Shown here one piece after another: positions 26,244 through 35,208 of a stretch of 64,000 bases of DNA. The translations under genes were made by a program, and so were the position numbers. How positions within the stretch are numbered: position 1 is the first letter of the stretch; each line of letters starts with the position of its first letter. Below the pieces are notes generated by a model that saw nothing but the letters and a program-made list of their open reading frames with translations, did not search any database and was not told the DNA's origin. The DNA comes from Brevibacillus_D fluminis_A (GTDB lineage: Bacteria; Bacillota; Bacilli; Brevibacillales; Brevibacillaceae). The stretch is taken from contig NZ_CM125436.1 in assembly GCF_052072235.1 (NCBI RefSeq), positions 5,264,001 through 5,328,000 on the forward strand, read 5' to 3'.

Positions 26244-27971
26244 TCAAGACCACCGAAAGCGGGAGATTGCTTGCTGCAAGTCGCCTGCGAGGGCTGTCAA
26301 GCCTTTGGCGGCATGCAAAATCTCTTCCATAGAAGCGAGCTGCTCCTCCGTAGCGGCGGTGACTTCCTGCGTTTGGGCGGACGTCGTCTGCGAAATAGCG
26401 TTAATCCGCTCGATCGCGGCAGCAACTTGCCCCGTCATCCCCTCGATGGACGATGAGGCGCTCGCGACCTCCTGCATCTGCCCGTGGTACGACTCCAATG
26501 CCTGGCCGATTGCTGCAAAAGATTGCTCTGCCTGCAGCACAGCCGCTATCCCCCGCTCCACTTCACGCATGCTGTTCTCCATGGAGGCGGTCGTTTGATC
26601 GGAACCGATGGCGATCTCGCCCACGAACGTCTGGATTTGGGCGGCAGATTGCCCGGTTTGTATGGAGAGTTGGCGAATATGTTCCGCGATGACCGAAAAT
26701 CCACGACCATGCATCCCTGCCCGCTGCGCTTCGATCGACGCATTGAGCGCAAGCATGTTGGTCTGTTTGGCGATGTCCAGGATGAAGCCAACGATTTTTC
26801 CGATGTTGTCGTTTTTGGCTCGCAACTCCAAAAACTGCGTTTGCAACTGACGCACAGACTGGCGAATCTGTGCCATCTGTTTGTCCATGCTTTTCATTTC
26901 TTCCGTCCCTTTTCGGGAAAGCTGGAGCATCTGCTCAGCACGGCTGGCAGTATGATGCGCGCTTTGGTTAATCTGTCCGATTCCTGCCGACATTTCAACG
27001 GCAAGCCTCGCAGTCTGTTCGACCTGCTGCATTTGCTCCATGATGGCGGCCTGCACCTGTTGCATGATTTGCGCGATCGATCTGCTGGCAGCTGTCGTAT
27101 GCTCCGCGCTCGCCTGCCAATGAACGGCAGATCCGCCGATGCTGTCGGAGCTGGCTGCAATCTGCTCGATACATCCGCGCAGCTGATGCGCCATTTCCTG
27201 AAAGTGGCGGGACAGCCGGCCGATCTCGTCGCCCGTCGTCTGTTCCCACTGTTCCATGTTCAAATTCCCCGAGGCAATTCGCTCGGTTTGGTCGACCATT
27301 TTGATCAGCGGACGGGTCATTTTTTTGGCTGCCGCATAGCTTGCCGCAATCGCCAAAAACATGGCTGCCGCCCCGCTCATAATCACCGTCTGTATCAGAT
27401 GTGCCGTTTTTTCTGTGTTTTGCTGTTCTTTTTCGTTCATGGCAGCCTGCTGCTTGCCAGCTACCTCAGCAGCGCGCGCAATCATGAGAGCGGAGAGATT
27501 GACAACCTCTGTCTGCATGATGACTTCCGCCCGCTTCCTGTTGGACTCTTGCTCCACCGCCCGGATGACTTCCTCCGCCTTCTCTCTGTAGCGCCTGTTC
27601 GATTCGATGATCTGGGAAAGCGTCTCGCGGTCATCGCCGTTGCGCACAAGCCCAAGCGTCTTTTGCCCAAGCTCGGCAATGCGGCTGTTCGCTTTTTGCA
27701 TCGCCTGAATCGACTGCTGGTCCGTGACTGCACCAGCACCGACCGCGACCAAATAAGCAACGAGCGCATGATTTTGCGTTGCAACCTGATATTGAATCTC
27801 CTCTGCGGCAAGGGCTGCCGCCGCATCCTGCTGCAAAAGCTCGGCATACGCCGCTTTCATCTGGAGCATGTACGCGATCGTCCCCGCACAGATGGCGCTC
27901 CAGACCAGCGACACGATGACAAATGCTGCGATCATCTTTTTCACAAGGCTCAGGTTGGCGAATCGGCCCAT
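26244..27971 (-). CDS. Methyl-accepting chemotaxis protein in the rhamnose locus
   Basis: 575 residues with GGAGGATG before the ATG. Topology is classical: a first helix (about 11-33), an external four-helix-bundle type sensor of about 150 residues, a second helix (about 190-212), a HAMP domain (TRPLIKMVDQTERIASGNLN, about 218-265) and a signalling coiled coil with tip TNMLALNASIEAQRAGMHGRGFSVIA (given here only as the conserved region near 395-420). It lies between the rhamnose-binding lipoprotein gene and rhaEW on the same strand. It may therefore mediate chemotaxis to rhamnose, directly or via the binding protein. That is inference from position. Confidence 0.88.
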   Translation of the reverse strand: MGRFANLSLVKKMIAAFVIVSLVWSAICAGTIAYMLQMKAAYAELLQQDAAAALAAEEIQYQVATQNHALVAYLVAVGAGAVTDQQSIQAMQKANSRIAELGQKTLGLVRNGDDRETLSQIIESNRRYREKAEEVIRAVEQESNRKRAEVIMQTEVVNLSALMIARAAEVAGKQQAAMNEKEQQNTEKTAHLIQTVIMSGAAAMFLAIAASYAAAKKMTRPLIKMVDQTERIASGNLNMEQWEQTTGDEIGRLSRHFQEMAHQLRGCIEQIAASSDSIGGSAVHWQASAEHTTAASRSIAQIMQQVQAAIMEQMQQVEQTARLAVEMSAGIGQINQSAHHTASRAEQMLQLSRKGTEEMKSMDKQMAQIRQSVRQLQTQFLELRAKNDNIGKIVGFILDIAKQTNMLALNASIEAQRAGMHGRGFSVIAEHIRQLSIQTGQSAAQIQTFVGEIAIGSDQTTASMENSMREVERGIAAVLQAEQSFAAIGQALESYHGQMQEVASASSSIEGMTGQVAAAIERINAISQTTSAQTQEVTAATEEQLASMEEILHAAKGLTALAGDLQQAISRFRWS

Positions 27972-28003
27972 GGCACATCCTCCGCAACGTATTCTGATGG
28001 GAA

Positions 28004-28034
28004 TGCCTCCAACAAACCCGATTTGCTGGAGGCA
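28004..28034 (-). other. Hairpin after the rhamnose-binding protein gene
   Basis: TGCCTCCA pairs with TGGAGGCA around a partly paired core. No U-tract follows on the minus strand, so I read it as an mRNA-stabilising or attenuating structure between the abundant binding protein and the chemoreceptor. Confidence 0.45.
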
Positions 28035-28056
28035 TGATGGTACGGCTAGCTATTGA

Positions 28057-29109
28057 TTAGTACACTTTTTTCCACTCGCCGATGTTGCTTTGGTCGAATT
28101 TGAACGGATCGCCCAGCATGACTTGGGTTCCGTCGCCATCGGCGATCACTTCTTTGTCGCCCAGTTTGCCTGCTTTGAATTTGTCGCCGGTTTTGCCTGT
28201 AATCGTGCCTTTCACCAGCGCGTCAGCCGCATAGCCAGCGAGATAGCCCACATCCACCGGATTCCACAGGTACATCCACGGGCTGACACCGCTTTCAATA
28301 TATTCAGCCATCTCGCTTGGCAAGCCGAGTCCGGTCAGCATCACTTTGCCTTTCAGCCCTTTGTCGGTCAGCACTTTGCCCGCAGCTGCGATCCCTACGG
28401 TCGTTGGCGCGATGATCCCTTTCAGGTCAGGATACGATTTCAGCAGCGCTTCGGTCTCCGAAACGCTCTTGTCGCGCAAGTCATCGCCATAAGCTACTTT
28501 CACCAGCTTGATGTCTTTGTATTTCGGATCTTCCAGCTCTTTTTTCATCCAATCGATCCACAGGTTTTGGTTGGTCGCTTGCGAGGTTGCGCTCAATACC
28601 GCGATTTCGCCTTTGCCGCCGATCATTTCGGAGATAGCCTGGATTTGTACGCGGCCGATCCGCTCCGGGTCAGCCTGGTTGATGTGAACCATACGGCTCT
28701 TTGTATTTACCGCCGAGTCGAGCGAAAGCACTTTGATGCCCGCATCCATCGCTTTTTTCAAAGCAGGCTGCAATGCATCCGGGTCGTTGGCGACCACCGC
28801 GATGGCATCGACTTTTTGCGAAATCAGCTCTTCGATCATTTGAATCTGCGCTTCGGCGGTCGGTTGGTCCGGCGCTTTCAGAATCGCCTCGCCGCCCGTT
28901 TCCTCAATCGCGGTTTTGAAGCCTTCCATCTGCTTTTCGCCATACGGGTTGCCCGTGTTTTTGAAGATGATGGCGAATCGCTTTTTGCCGCCCGCAGCGC
29001 TTCCGGCATCGCCTTGTTTGCCCGGATCTGTCGTCGCCGACTGGCCGCAGCCAGCCAACACGGACGCTGCGAGTATGAGTGATAAGCATGTCGTCACTAC
29101 TTTTTTCAC
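28057..29109 (-). CDS. rhaS: Rhamnose ABC transporter substrate-binding lipoprotein
   Basis: 350 residues from a GTG at 29109, which has GGGGGG seven bases upstream; in-frame ATGs at 29130 and 29124 lie before the ribosome site. The lipobox VLAGC places the lipid-modified cysteine at residue 21. The mature part is a periplasmic-binding fold of the ribose/rhamnose type: FAIIFKNTGNPYGEKQMEGF, then AIAVVANDPDAL and LSLDSAVNTKSRMVHINQ. Two RbsC-type permeases and an RbsA-type ATPase precede it in the operon, so it is the last transporter gene, as often in this family. Rhamnose specificity is inferred from the surrounding catabolic genes. Confidence 0.9.
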   Translation of the reverse strand: MKKVVTTCLSLILAASVLAGCGQSATTDPGKQGDAGSAAGGKKRFAIIFKNTGNPYGEKQMEGFKTAIEETGGEAILKAPDQPTAEAQIQMIEELISQKVDAIAVVANDPDALQPALKKAMDAGIKVLSLDSAVNTKSRMVHINQADPERIGRVQIQAISEMIGGKGEIAVLSATSQATNQNLWIDWMKKELEDPKYKDIKLVKVAYGDDLRDKSVSETEALLKSYPDLKGIIAPTTVGIAAAGKVLTDKGLKGKVMLTGLGLPSEMAEYIESGVSPWMYLWNPVDVGYLAGYAADALVKGTITGKTGDKFKAGKLGDKEVIADGDGTQVMLGDPFKFDQSNIGEWKKVY

Positions 29110-29171
29110 TGAAATTCCCCCCATTTTCAATTCATATACAAAACAGTTTGTTCAACTGTAATGCACCTGTC

Positions 29172-30164
29172 TCAAGACGTTTTCCGCAGTTTGCCCAGTT
29201 TGCCTTTCAAATTCGGCACCATGACCGCAAAGATGAGCAGAAGACCGATGATGATCAAAAGCACCTGTGCTGGCACGTTGATGAGCCCGAGGCCGTATCG
29301 CAGGAAGCCGATGAGGAAGATCGCCAAAATCGCGCCGATCATCTTGCCTTTTCCGCCTGCGGTGCTCACGCCGCCAAGCACGACCATCGCGATGACGTCA
29401 AGCTCATAGCCGGTCGCAACATTCGGACGGGTGCTGCCCATCCGCGAGGTGAGGAACAAGGCGGTGACCGCCGCCATCAGCCCGGCGAGCGTAAAGACGA
29501 TGATCTTGATTTTATCGACCTGGATACCGGAAAACTGGCTGGCCGTCAGGTTGCTGCCCATCGCGTAGACGCGGCGGCCAAACGTTGTTTTATGCAAGAG
29601 CAAGCCAAAAATGATGGCGCAGATGACAAAGACGATGAAGATGAACGGAATCGAGCCGGCGTAGCCCCAGCCGAGATAGCTGAACCATTCGGGAAATTTG
29701 CCCGCCGCCTGGTCTTCCAGGATCACATACGCGATCCCGCGATAAATGATCATGGTGGCCAGCGTGACGATAACCGCCGACAGCTCCTTGAACCGGGTGA
29801 TCAAAAGCCCGTTGATGTAGCCGCAGAGCGTGCCTGTCGCCAGGCAGATCACCACCGCGATTTCCATCGGCACTCCTTTTGTATAAAGGTCCGCCATGAT
29901 GACGGAGGACAAGGCGACGATGGAGCCGACCGAGATGTCGATGTCACCCAGGATGATGATGAACACCATCGGCAGCACGATGAACGCCTTGTCGAGGAAC
30001 GTCATGGTGGCATCGCGCAGGCTGTCGCCGCTTAAATAGTAAGGGGACAGGTTGGCATTGATGATGTTTACCAGAATAAAGATCAGGACGAGCATCCATT
30101 CCCATTGCAGGAAAAAGGTTTTCCACGAAAACGCTTTGCTGCCCTCGATCACTCTCTTTTCCAT
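29172..30164 (-). CDS. rhaQ: Rhamnose ABC transporter permease
   Basis: 330 residues from the ATG at 30164 with GGAGGAG upstream; longer in-frame reads overlap the preceding permease and are spurious. RbsC/AraH-family inner-membrane permease with about nine to ten helices. It has the family stretch GDIDISVGSIVALSSV near residue 75 and GANVATGYELDVIAMVVLGG-like sequence near 235, the cytoplasmic coupling region (N-A-T-G-Y-E-L-D). It begins 2 bp after the first permease's stop codon. The two permeases are diverged paralogues expected to form a heterodimer. Assignment of Q versus P is arbitrary. Confidence 0.9.
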   Translation of the reverse strand: MEKRVIEGSKAFSWKTFFLQWEWMLVLIFILVNIINANLSPYYLSGDSLRDATMTFLDKAFIVLPMVFIIILGDIDISVGSIVALSSVIMADLYTKGVPMEIAVVICLATGTLCGYINGLLITRFKELSAVIVTLATMIIYRGIAYVILEDQAAGKFPEWFSYLGWGYAGSIPFIFIVFVICAIIFGLLLHKTTFGRRVYAMGSNLTASQFSGIQVDKIKIIVFTLAGLMAAVTALFLTSRMGSTRPNVATGYELDVIAMVVLGGVSTAGGKGKMIGAILAIFLIGFLRYGLGLINVPAQVLLIIIGLLLIFAVMVPNLKGKLGKLRKTS

Positions 30165-30166
30165 GG

Positions 30167-31150
30167 TCAGATTCTCCTCCTCATCAGATTGTTGCGGTCG
30201 ACGCCTCTCTTCACCAGCGCATTGATGATGACGGCGATGAGGATGATGGAGCCTTGAATGCCCATTTGCCAGAACGGCGACACATCGATCAACGGCAGGG
30301 CGTTGTTCAAAATGCCCAGCAAAATCGAACCCAGGATAATGCCGGAAATTTTGCCGGAGCCACCTGCAATGCTGACGCCCCCGAGCACGCACGCGGCGAT
30401 GACGCTCAGCTCATAGCCGGATGCCGTATCGCCCTGTGCGGAAGCGAACTTGGATACCCACAGCACGCCGGCGAGACCGGACAGACCGCCCATGATCGTA
30501 TAGACCAGCCACAAAATCTTGTCATTGTTGATCCCGCTGATCTTCGCGGAATCCGGATTGCTCCCGACGGCATAAATCTGCCTGCCGGTGCGCGTGTACG
30601 TAATGAAGTAATAAAATGCGATGTAGATCAAAATGGCGATGAAAATCAGCGTGTTGATTCCAAGCACCGAGCTGGTTGCAATCGCTTTGAACGAATCCGG
30701 CATCTGGTGGGCGCTGACCCACTTCCCGCCGCTCACGATAAAGGTGGCCCCCCGGAACACGTTCATCATCCCGAGCGTCGCAATGATCGGCAAAATCCCT
30801 GCCTTCGAAACCAAAAATCCGATAACAACGCCGCTCACCACGCCGACCGCGATGCCGAGCAAGATCGCCACGACCGGATTCGTATCCGGGTAAGCGCTTA
30901 CGGTTAACGCAGCGATCATTCCTGATAACGCGAGCGTCGCGCCGATGGAGAGGTCGATTCCCCTCGTGACGATCACCAGCATCATGCCTACCGCCAAAAT
31001 GGCGAGGATCGCCGTATTCGTCACCATATCATTCAAATTTTCCCACGTCAGAAAGCTGGGGTTGCGCAGCTGCACGCCGATGGAGAGCAGCACTATGAAA
31101 ACCAACAGCCCCAGTTCGCGAAACTTGGCTATACTCGCACCAATTGACAT
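30167..31150 (-). CDS. rhaP: Rhamnose ABC transporter permease
   Basis: 327 residues from the ATG at 31150; a GTG three codons upstream is an alternative under the same AAGGTGG site. RbsC-family permease: helices from about 15-35 onward, GIDLSIGATLALSGM near 63, an SNPDSAKISGI loop, and the coupling stretch DTASGYELSVIAACVLGG near 230. It is located 24 bp after the ATPase gene and 2 bp before the second permease, in the typical order ATPase, permease, permease, binding protein. It moves the sugar across the membrane. Confidence 0.9.
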   Translation of the reverse strand: MSIGASIAKFRELGLLVFIVLLSIGVQLRNPSFLTWENLNDMVTNTAILAILAVGMMLVIVTRGIDLSIGATLALSGMIAALTVSAYPDTNPVVAILLGIAVGVVSGVVIGFLVSKAGILPIIATLGMMNVFRGATFIVSGGKWVSAHQMPDSFKAIATSSVLGINTLIFIAILIYIAFYYFITYTRTGRQIYAVGSNPDSAKISGINNDKILWLVYTIMGGLSGLAGVLWVSKFASAQGDTASGYELSVIAACVLGGVSIAGGSGKISGIILGSILLGILNNALPLIDVSPFWQMGIQGSIILIAVIINALVKRGVDRNNLMRRRI

Positions 31151-31174
31151 CCTTCCCACCTTCTTCCCTTTTCC

Positions 31175-32692
31175 CTAAGAACCGCTTGCCGCCGGGATGG
31201 CGCTGTTCACCATGGAAGCCTCCAGGATCGCTTCTTGCGTCACATTCGCCCCATCGAGCGTGGCGGTCACCCGGCCCTCGCGCATGACGACGATGCGGTC
31301 GCTCATTCCGATCACTTCAGGCATCTCGGAGGAAACCATGATGATGCCATATCCCTGCGCAGCGAGTTCGCTGATGATTTCGTAGATCGCCGACTTGGCG
31401 CCGACGTCTACCCCTTTTGTCGGTTCGTCGAGAATGATGATGTCCAAGTCCGCCGTCAGCAGCTTGGCGACAACCACTTTTTGCTGATTCCCGCCGGACA
31501 GCGAGCTGGCGAGATCAAAAATGCTGCGCGCCTTCACATGCACTTTCTCCGCCAAGGTTTTGGCAAGCTCGCTTTCCTTTTTCTCCTGAATCCAGCCTTT
31601 ATTGGACAGCTTGTCGAGCGCACTGAGCGTAATGTTGCGGTCGATGCCCCATTCCAGCACAAGCCCCTGCTTCTGCCTGTCTTCCGGAAGGTACCCGATG
31701 CCCAGCTCCATTGCGTGCAGCGGGCTCTTCACCCGTATCTCCTGGCCTTTCAGCAAAACCCGGCCCTTGTCATAGGAAGTGATCCCAAACAGCGCCTGGC
31801 AAACCTCGGTGCGTCCCGCCCCGACCAATCCGGTCAGTCCGAGAATTTCTCCGCGTCTCAGCGTGAAAGACACATCTGCGAAAAAGCCCGTTTTGCCCAA
31901 ACCTTCCAGCCGCAGCAGCTCCTCGCCCAGCTTGGCTTCCTTTTTCGGAAACAGCTGCGTGATCTCGCGGCCGACCATGGCAACGATCAAGTCTTCATTG
32001 GAAATATCGTGAATGCCCCAGGAGCCGATGTACTTTGAATCGCGGAACACGGTCACCTTGGAAGCCAATCTGTACATATCTTCGAATCTGTGGGAAATAA
32101 AGATAATCGAAGCCCCTTTGTCCCGCAGCTGCTCGGCGATTTTGTACAGTTCCTCGCTTTCTCTCGCCGTAAGGGCGGCGGTCGGCTCATCCATGATGAT
32201 GATCCGCGCATCCATCGAAAGCGCTTTCGCAATTTCGACGATTTGTTGCTGGGCTACGCTAAGCGCACCCATTTTCGTTTTCGGATCGAAATTGGCGCCA
32301 AGCTCGGTCAACAGCTTCTGCGCCTCCGCATGCATCTGTCCCCAGAGGATGCGGTTTGTCCCCTTGGCGATCTTTTCGTGCCCCATGAAGATGTTTTCCG
32401 TGACGCTCAGGTCGGGAAAGCAGGTCACATGCTGATAAATCGCAGCGATTCCCAGCTTTTGCGCATCCTTCGGGTTTTTGATTTCCGTCAGCTGCCCATT
32501 GACGTAAATCTCGCCTTCGTTGGGACGATGCACGCCCGTGATGATTTTGATAAAGGTGGATTTGCCCGCCCCGTTTTCGCCCATCAGCGCGTGGATCTCC
32601 CCCGGCTTCAGCTGAAAGTGGACTTGATCCAACGCTTTGACGCCTGGAAACGTTTTCGTAATTCCTTTCAGTTCAAGAACGTATTCAGACAT
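31175..32692 (-). CDS. rhaT: Rhamnose ABC transporter ATPase (double domain)
   Basis: 505 residues with AGGAGG before the ATG. Two ATP-binding domains are fused, as in RbsA. The first has Walker A GENGAGKS (about 38-45), signature LSVAQQQ and Walker B IIIMDEPTAAL. The second has a degenerate Walker A (TGLVGAGRTE near 280), signature SLSGGNQQKV and Walker B IIILDEPTKGVD. The degenerate second site is normal in this family. It powers the two downstream permeases. First gene of the importer operon, with an AT-rich promoter carrying the shared operator-like element. Confidence 0.92.
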   Translation of the reverse strand: MSEYVLELKGITKTFPGVKALDQVHFQLKPGEIHALMGENGAGKSTFIKIITGVHRPNEGEIYVNGQLTEIKNPKDAQKLGIAAIYQHVTCFPDLSVTENIFMGHEKIAKGTNRILWGQMHAEAQKLLTELGANFDPKTKMGALSVAQQQIVEIAKALSMDARIIIMDEPTAALTARESEELYKIAEQLRDKGASIIFISHRFEDMYRLASKVTVFRDSKYIGSWGIHDISNEDLIVAMVGREITQLFPKKEAKLGEELLRLEGLGKTGFFADVSFTLRRGEILGLTGLVGAGRTEVCQALFGITSYDKGRVLLKGQEIRVKSPLHAMELGIGYLPEDRQKQGLVLEWGIDRNITLSALDKLSNKGWIQEKKESELAKTLAEKVHVKARSIFDLASSLSGGNQQKVVVAKLLTADLDIIILDEPTKGVDVGAKSAIYEIISELAAQGYGIIMVSSEMPEVIGMSDRIVVMREGRVTATLDGANVTQEAILEASMVNSAIPAASGS

Positions 32693-32793
32693 AAACGTCC
32701 TCCTATTCGCTGTGCAAACGAAACGATGCTGTTGTCACAACATTATGTTTATTTTTTTATCTTTGTTTTTACCTGTTTGTCTTTATATCACAG

Positions 32794-32829
32794 ATTATAC
32801 ATCCTTCGTTTTTGTTTGTACATGATTAT
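32794..32829 (-). promoter_or_regulatory. Promoter and shared operator-like element of the rhamnose importer
   Basis: On the minus strand a -35-like TGTACA (32817-32822) and a consensus TATAAT (32794-32799) are 17 bp apart. Between and around them lies the element (32804-32829, plus strand CTTCGTTTTTGTTTGT, three bases, TGATTAT) found also upstream of rhaEW. A 10-bp inverted pair CCTGTTTGTC (32772-32781) and GACAAACAGG (32874-32883) brackets the region. The rest of the 248-bp gap is AT-rich with no gene. Confidence 0.65.
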
Positions 32830-32940
32830 TATTTGTTTTTTTTTATTCTTCGCTGTTTTTCAACAATAACGCAGACAAACAGGAATATTATGCAAAAAAA
32901 GAGGAACGACATGACTTCATGCCATCCCCCTTCCGGAGCG

Positions 32941-33510
32941 TTATGGTGTTTGGAAAAGCAAATACTTGTGGTAGGCAAAAAACTCGCGGAACAGTGCGTA
33001 CAAGTCTCGCCATTCGAAAAAATCGGCATGTGCGGAATAAACAGGATCGATCCCCGCCTGATGAAAGGCAAGCTTGGTCCGACTGATATGATAGAACTGG
33101 GTAATCACCATGGCCGATTGCATGTGCAAGTCTTTCATGATAGCTTGCGTGTTCTGTGCCGTCATGATTGTATTCAAGCCCTGGCTGTCCACAATGACCG
33201 CCTCCTGTGGCAAGCCTTTGTCCACCAAATACTGCTTCATGACCTTTGCCTCATCGAACCCTTCTACCCCGACTCCTCCACTCACAATCACGCGCGGGAA
33301 GTATCCTTCCTTGTACAGCTCTGCTGCTTTTTCCAGGCGGGACTGCAATCGGTCCGACGGTCGGCCGTTCGGCTCCACCTTGTTTCCTAAAACGACGCCC
33401 ACGTCAGCTGCCTGCTTCTTGTCAAGCAAGCCGTCGATCGTGATGATAACCAGATGGACAGAAAACCACAGCAGAAATCCCAACAGAATCCGTTTCATCA
33501 ATCGTTTCAT
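32941..33510 (-). CDS. DUF218/YdcF-like membrane-anchored protein
   Basis: 189 residues with GGCAGGAG before the ATG. One N-terminal hydrophobic helix (about 6-27) anchors an external DUF218 domain. Family landmarks are VGVVLGNKVEPNG (about 38-50), PRVIVSGGVGVEG (about 74-86), the acid-rich DEAKVMKQYLVDKGLP, and VITQFYHISRTKLAF near 137. The group includes SanA and YdcF, implicated in envelope integrity but with no settled reaction. It is a single gene, divergent from the amino-acid permease and not obviously tied to the rhamnose genes. Confidence 0.85.
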   Translation of the reverse strand: MKRLMKRILLGFLLWFSVHLVIITIDGLLDKKQAADVGVVLGNKVEPNGRPSDRLQSRLEKAAELYKEGYFPRVIVSGGVGVEGFDEAKVMKQYLVDKGLPQEAVIVDSQGLNTIMTAQNTQAIMKDLHMQSAMVITQFYHISRTKLAFHQAGIDPVYSAHADFFEWRDLYALFREFFAYHKYLLFQTP

Positions 33511-33689
33511 CGCACTCTCCTGCCAGCAGCGTTTATTCGATATTCTACTATTTTTTTACTCTGTTGGAACGATGCGATACTAAAGTTCACTATATAATCA
33601 ACATTTTTAATAAAATTACATTTATCGATCATTAAACTTTTTTTACACACAGTTAAAAATTGTTTGTTAATTTTCTTTTTCATTCGCGC

Positions 33690-33695
33690 TATAAT
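33690..33695 (+). promoter_or_regulatory. -10 element of the APC permease gene
   Basis: TATAAT lies 47 bp before the start codon in very AT-rich DNA. The -35 is uncertain: TTAATT at 17-bp spacing or TTGTTA at 20 bp. The short leader leaves no room for a riboswitch. Confidence 0.5.
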
Positions 33696-33742
33696 GTCAA
33701 ACGTATCACTATGAGAGACAGTATTGGGGGTTATCAAAAAAT

Positions 33743-35155
33743 ATGAGTTTTTTCAGAAAAAAGTCGATTGAATCTATGTTGGCGCAGGCTACTAACCACG
33801 ATACCTCCTTACGAAAAAGCATGGGTGCATTCGATTTGACCATGCTGGGGATCGGGGCGATCGTGGGAACGGGTATCTTTGTTCTCACAGGGGTCGCGGC
33901 TGCTGAGCATGCCGGACCTGCATTGGTGATTTCTTTCGTGCTCGCCGCTCTTGCATGCGTTTTCGCGGCGCTTTGCTACGCCGAGTTTGCATCGACCGTT
34001 CCGGTGTCGGGCAGCGCCTATACGTACAGCTATGCGGCATTTGGCGAAATTTTTGCGTGGATTCTGGGGTGGGACTTGATTCTGGAGTATGGGCTTGCTT
34101 CAGCAGCGGTCGCGAGCGGATGGTCTGGCTATGCACAAGGGCTTTTGGCCGGATTCGGCATCCATTTGCCCGTCGCTATAACAGGTGCCTACGATGCGGC
34201 AAAAGGGACGTTCGTCGATTTGCCTGCTGTGCTGATCGTTTTCGTCATGACGGTTTTGCTGTCCAAAGGGATTCGTGAGTCAACGCGCTTCAATAATATA
34301 ATGGTTATCATCAAAATTGTGGTTGTTCTGCTTTTCCTGGCTGTCGGTGTTTGGTACGTCAAGCCGTCCAACTGGACTCCGTTCATGCCATTCGGCTTCT
34401 CCGGTGTCGTTACCGGCGCTGCCACCGTCTTTTTCGCTTTCATCGGTTTCGATGCCGTGTCTACGGCTGCCGAGGAAGTAAAGAATCCGCAGCGCGACAT
34501 GCCGATCGGAATCATCTCTTCTCTGGCGATTTGCACCATCCTGTATATCGCGGTTTCTCTGGTCTTGACCGGAATTGTCCCTTACACGCAATTGGGCGTA
34601 TCGAATCCGGTCGCTTTTGCCCTCTCCTTCGTTCAGCAGGACTGGGCAGCCGGTTTGATTTCACTTGGCGCGATCTGCGGGATTACCACCGTGCTGCTCG
34701 TCATGATGTTTGGTCAAACCCGCTTGTTCTTTGCGATCAGCCGTGACGGTTTGCTGCCTAGACGCTTTGCCCGCGTCAACAGCAAAACAAAGACACCGAT
34801 GCACAGCACGGTTACGGTCGGGGTTTTCGTTGCCCTGTTCAGCGGCTTCGTTCCGCTGGACAAGCTGGCGAACCTGACCAACATCGGCACGCTGTTCGCC
34901 TTTATCGTCGTTTCGATCGGCGTGATGGTGCTGCGCAAAACCAATCCGGACTTGCCGCGCACCTTCCGCGTACCATTGGTGCCGCTGCTGCCGATTTTGT
35001 CCGTACTGTTCTGCGGCTATCTGATTTTGAATCTCCCGGCATTCACGTGGGTTGGCTTTTTGGTCTGGCTGGTGATCGGCATCGTGATCTACTTTGCGTA
35101 CAGCTACCGCCACAGCCATCTGCGCGCGAATCAAAACGTCAAGCTCGACCGATAA
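33743..35155 (+). CDS. APC-family amino acid permease (YfnA/CAT-like)
   Basis: 470 residues, about twelve membrane helices, a member of the amino acid-polyamine-organocation family. Landmarks are the unwound first-helix motif GIGAIVGTGIFVLTG (about 36-50), SGSAYTYSYAAFGE near 88, FFAFIGFDAVSTAAEEVKNPQRDMP (conserved region about 226-250) and FAISRDGLLPR near 330. This pattern is typical of cationic or branched-chain amino acid transporters such as YfnA; the substrate cannot be fixed by reading. A GGGGG ribosome site precedes the ATG. It is alone and ended by a hairpin shared with the convergent chemoreceptor. Confidence 0.9.
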   Translation: MSFFRKKSIESMLAQATNHDTSLRKSMGAFDLTMLGIGAIVGTGIFVLTGVAAAEHAGPALVISFVLAALACVFAALCYAEFASTVPVSGSAYTYSYAAFGEIFAWILGWDLILEYGLASAAVASGWSGYAQGLLAGFGIHLPVAITGAYDAAKGTFVDLPAVLIVFVMTVLLSKGIRESTRFNNIMVIIKIVVVLLFLAVGVWYVKPSNWTPFMPFGFSGVVTGAATVFFAFIGFDAVSTAAEEVKNPQRDMPIGIISSLAICTILYIAVSLVLTGIVPYTQLGVSNPVAFALSFVQQDWAAGLISLGAICGITTVLLVMMFGQTRLFFAISRDGLLPRRFARVNSKTKTPMHSTVTVGVFVALFSGFVPLDKLANLTNIGTLFAFIVVSIGVMVLRKTNPDLPRTFRVPLVPLLPILSVLFCGYLILNLPAFTWVGFLVWLVIGIVIYFAYSYRHSHLRANQNVKLDR

Positions 35156-35165
35156 TCATCGTAAA

Positions 35166-35200
35166 AAGGACCGTCAGTATCGCGCTGGCGGTCCTTCCTT
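35166..35200. terminator. Terminator between APC permease and chemoreceptor
   Basis: AAGGACCG pairs with CGGTCCTT with an extended CAG/CTG inner stem (35166-35196); A-runs precede it and CCTTTTT follows, so it can serve both convergent genes. Confidence 0.85.
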
Positions 35201-35208
35201 TTTGCCTG

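Noticed and set aside
30889..30903. cre-like TAAGCGCTTA inside the rhaP coding sequence
   Set aside because: The palindrome is short of a full CcpA site and lies mid-gene; kept only as a possible roadblock site, not annotated.
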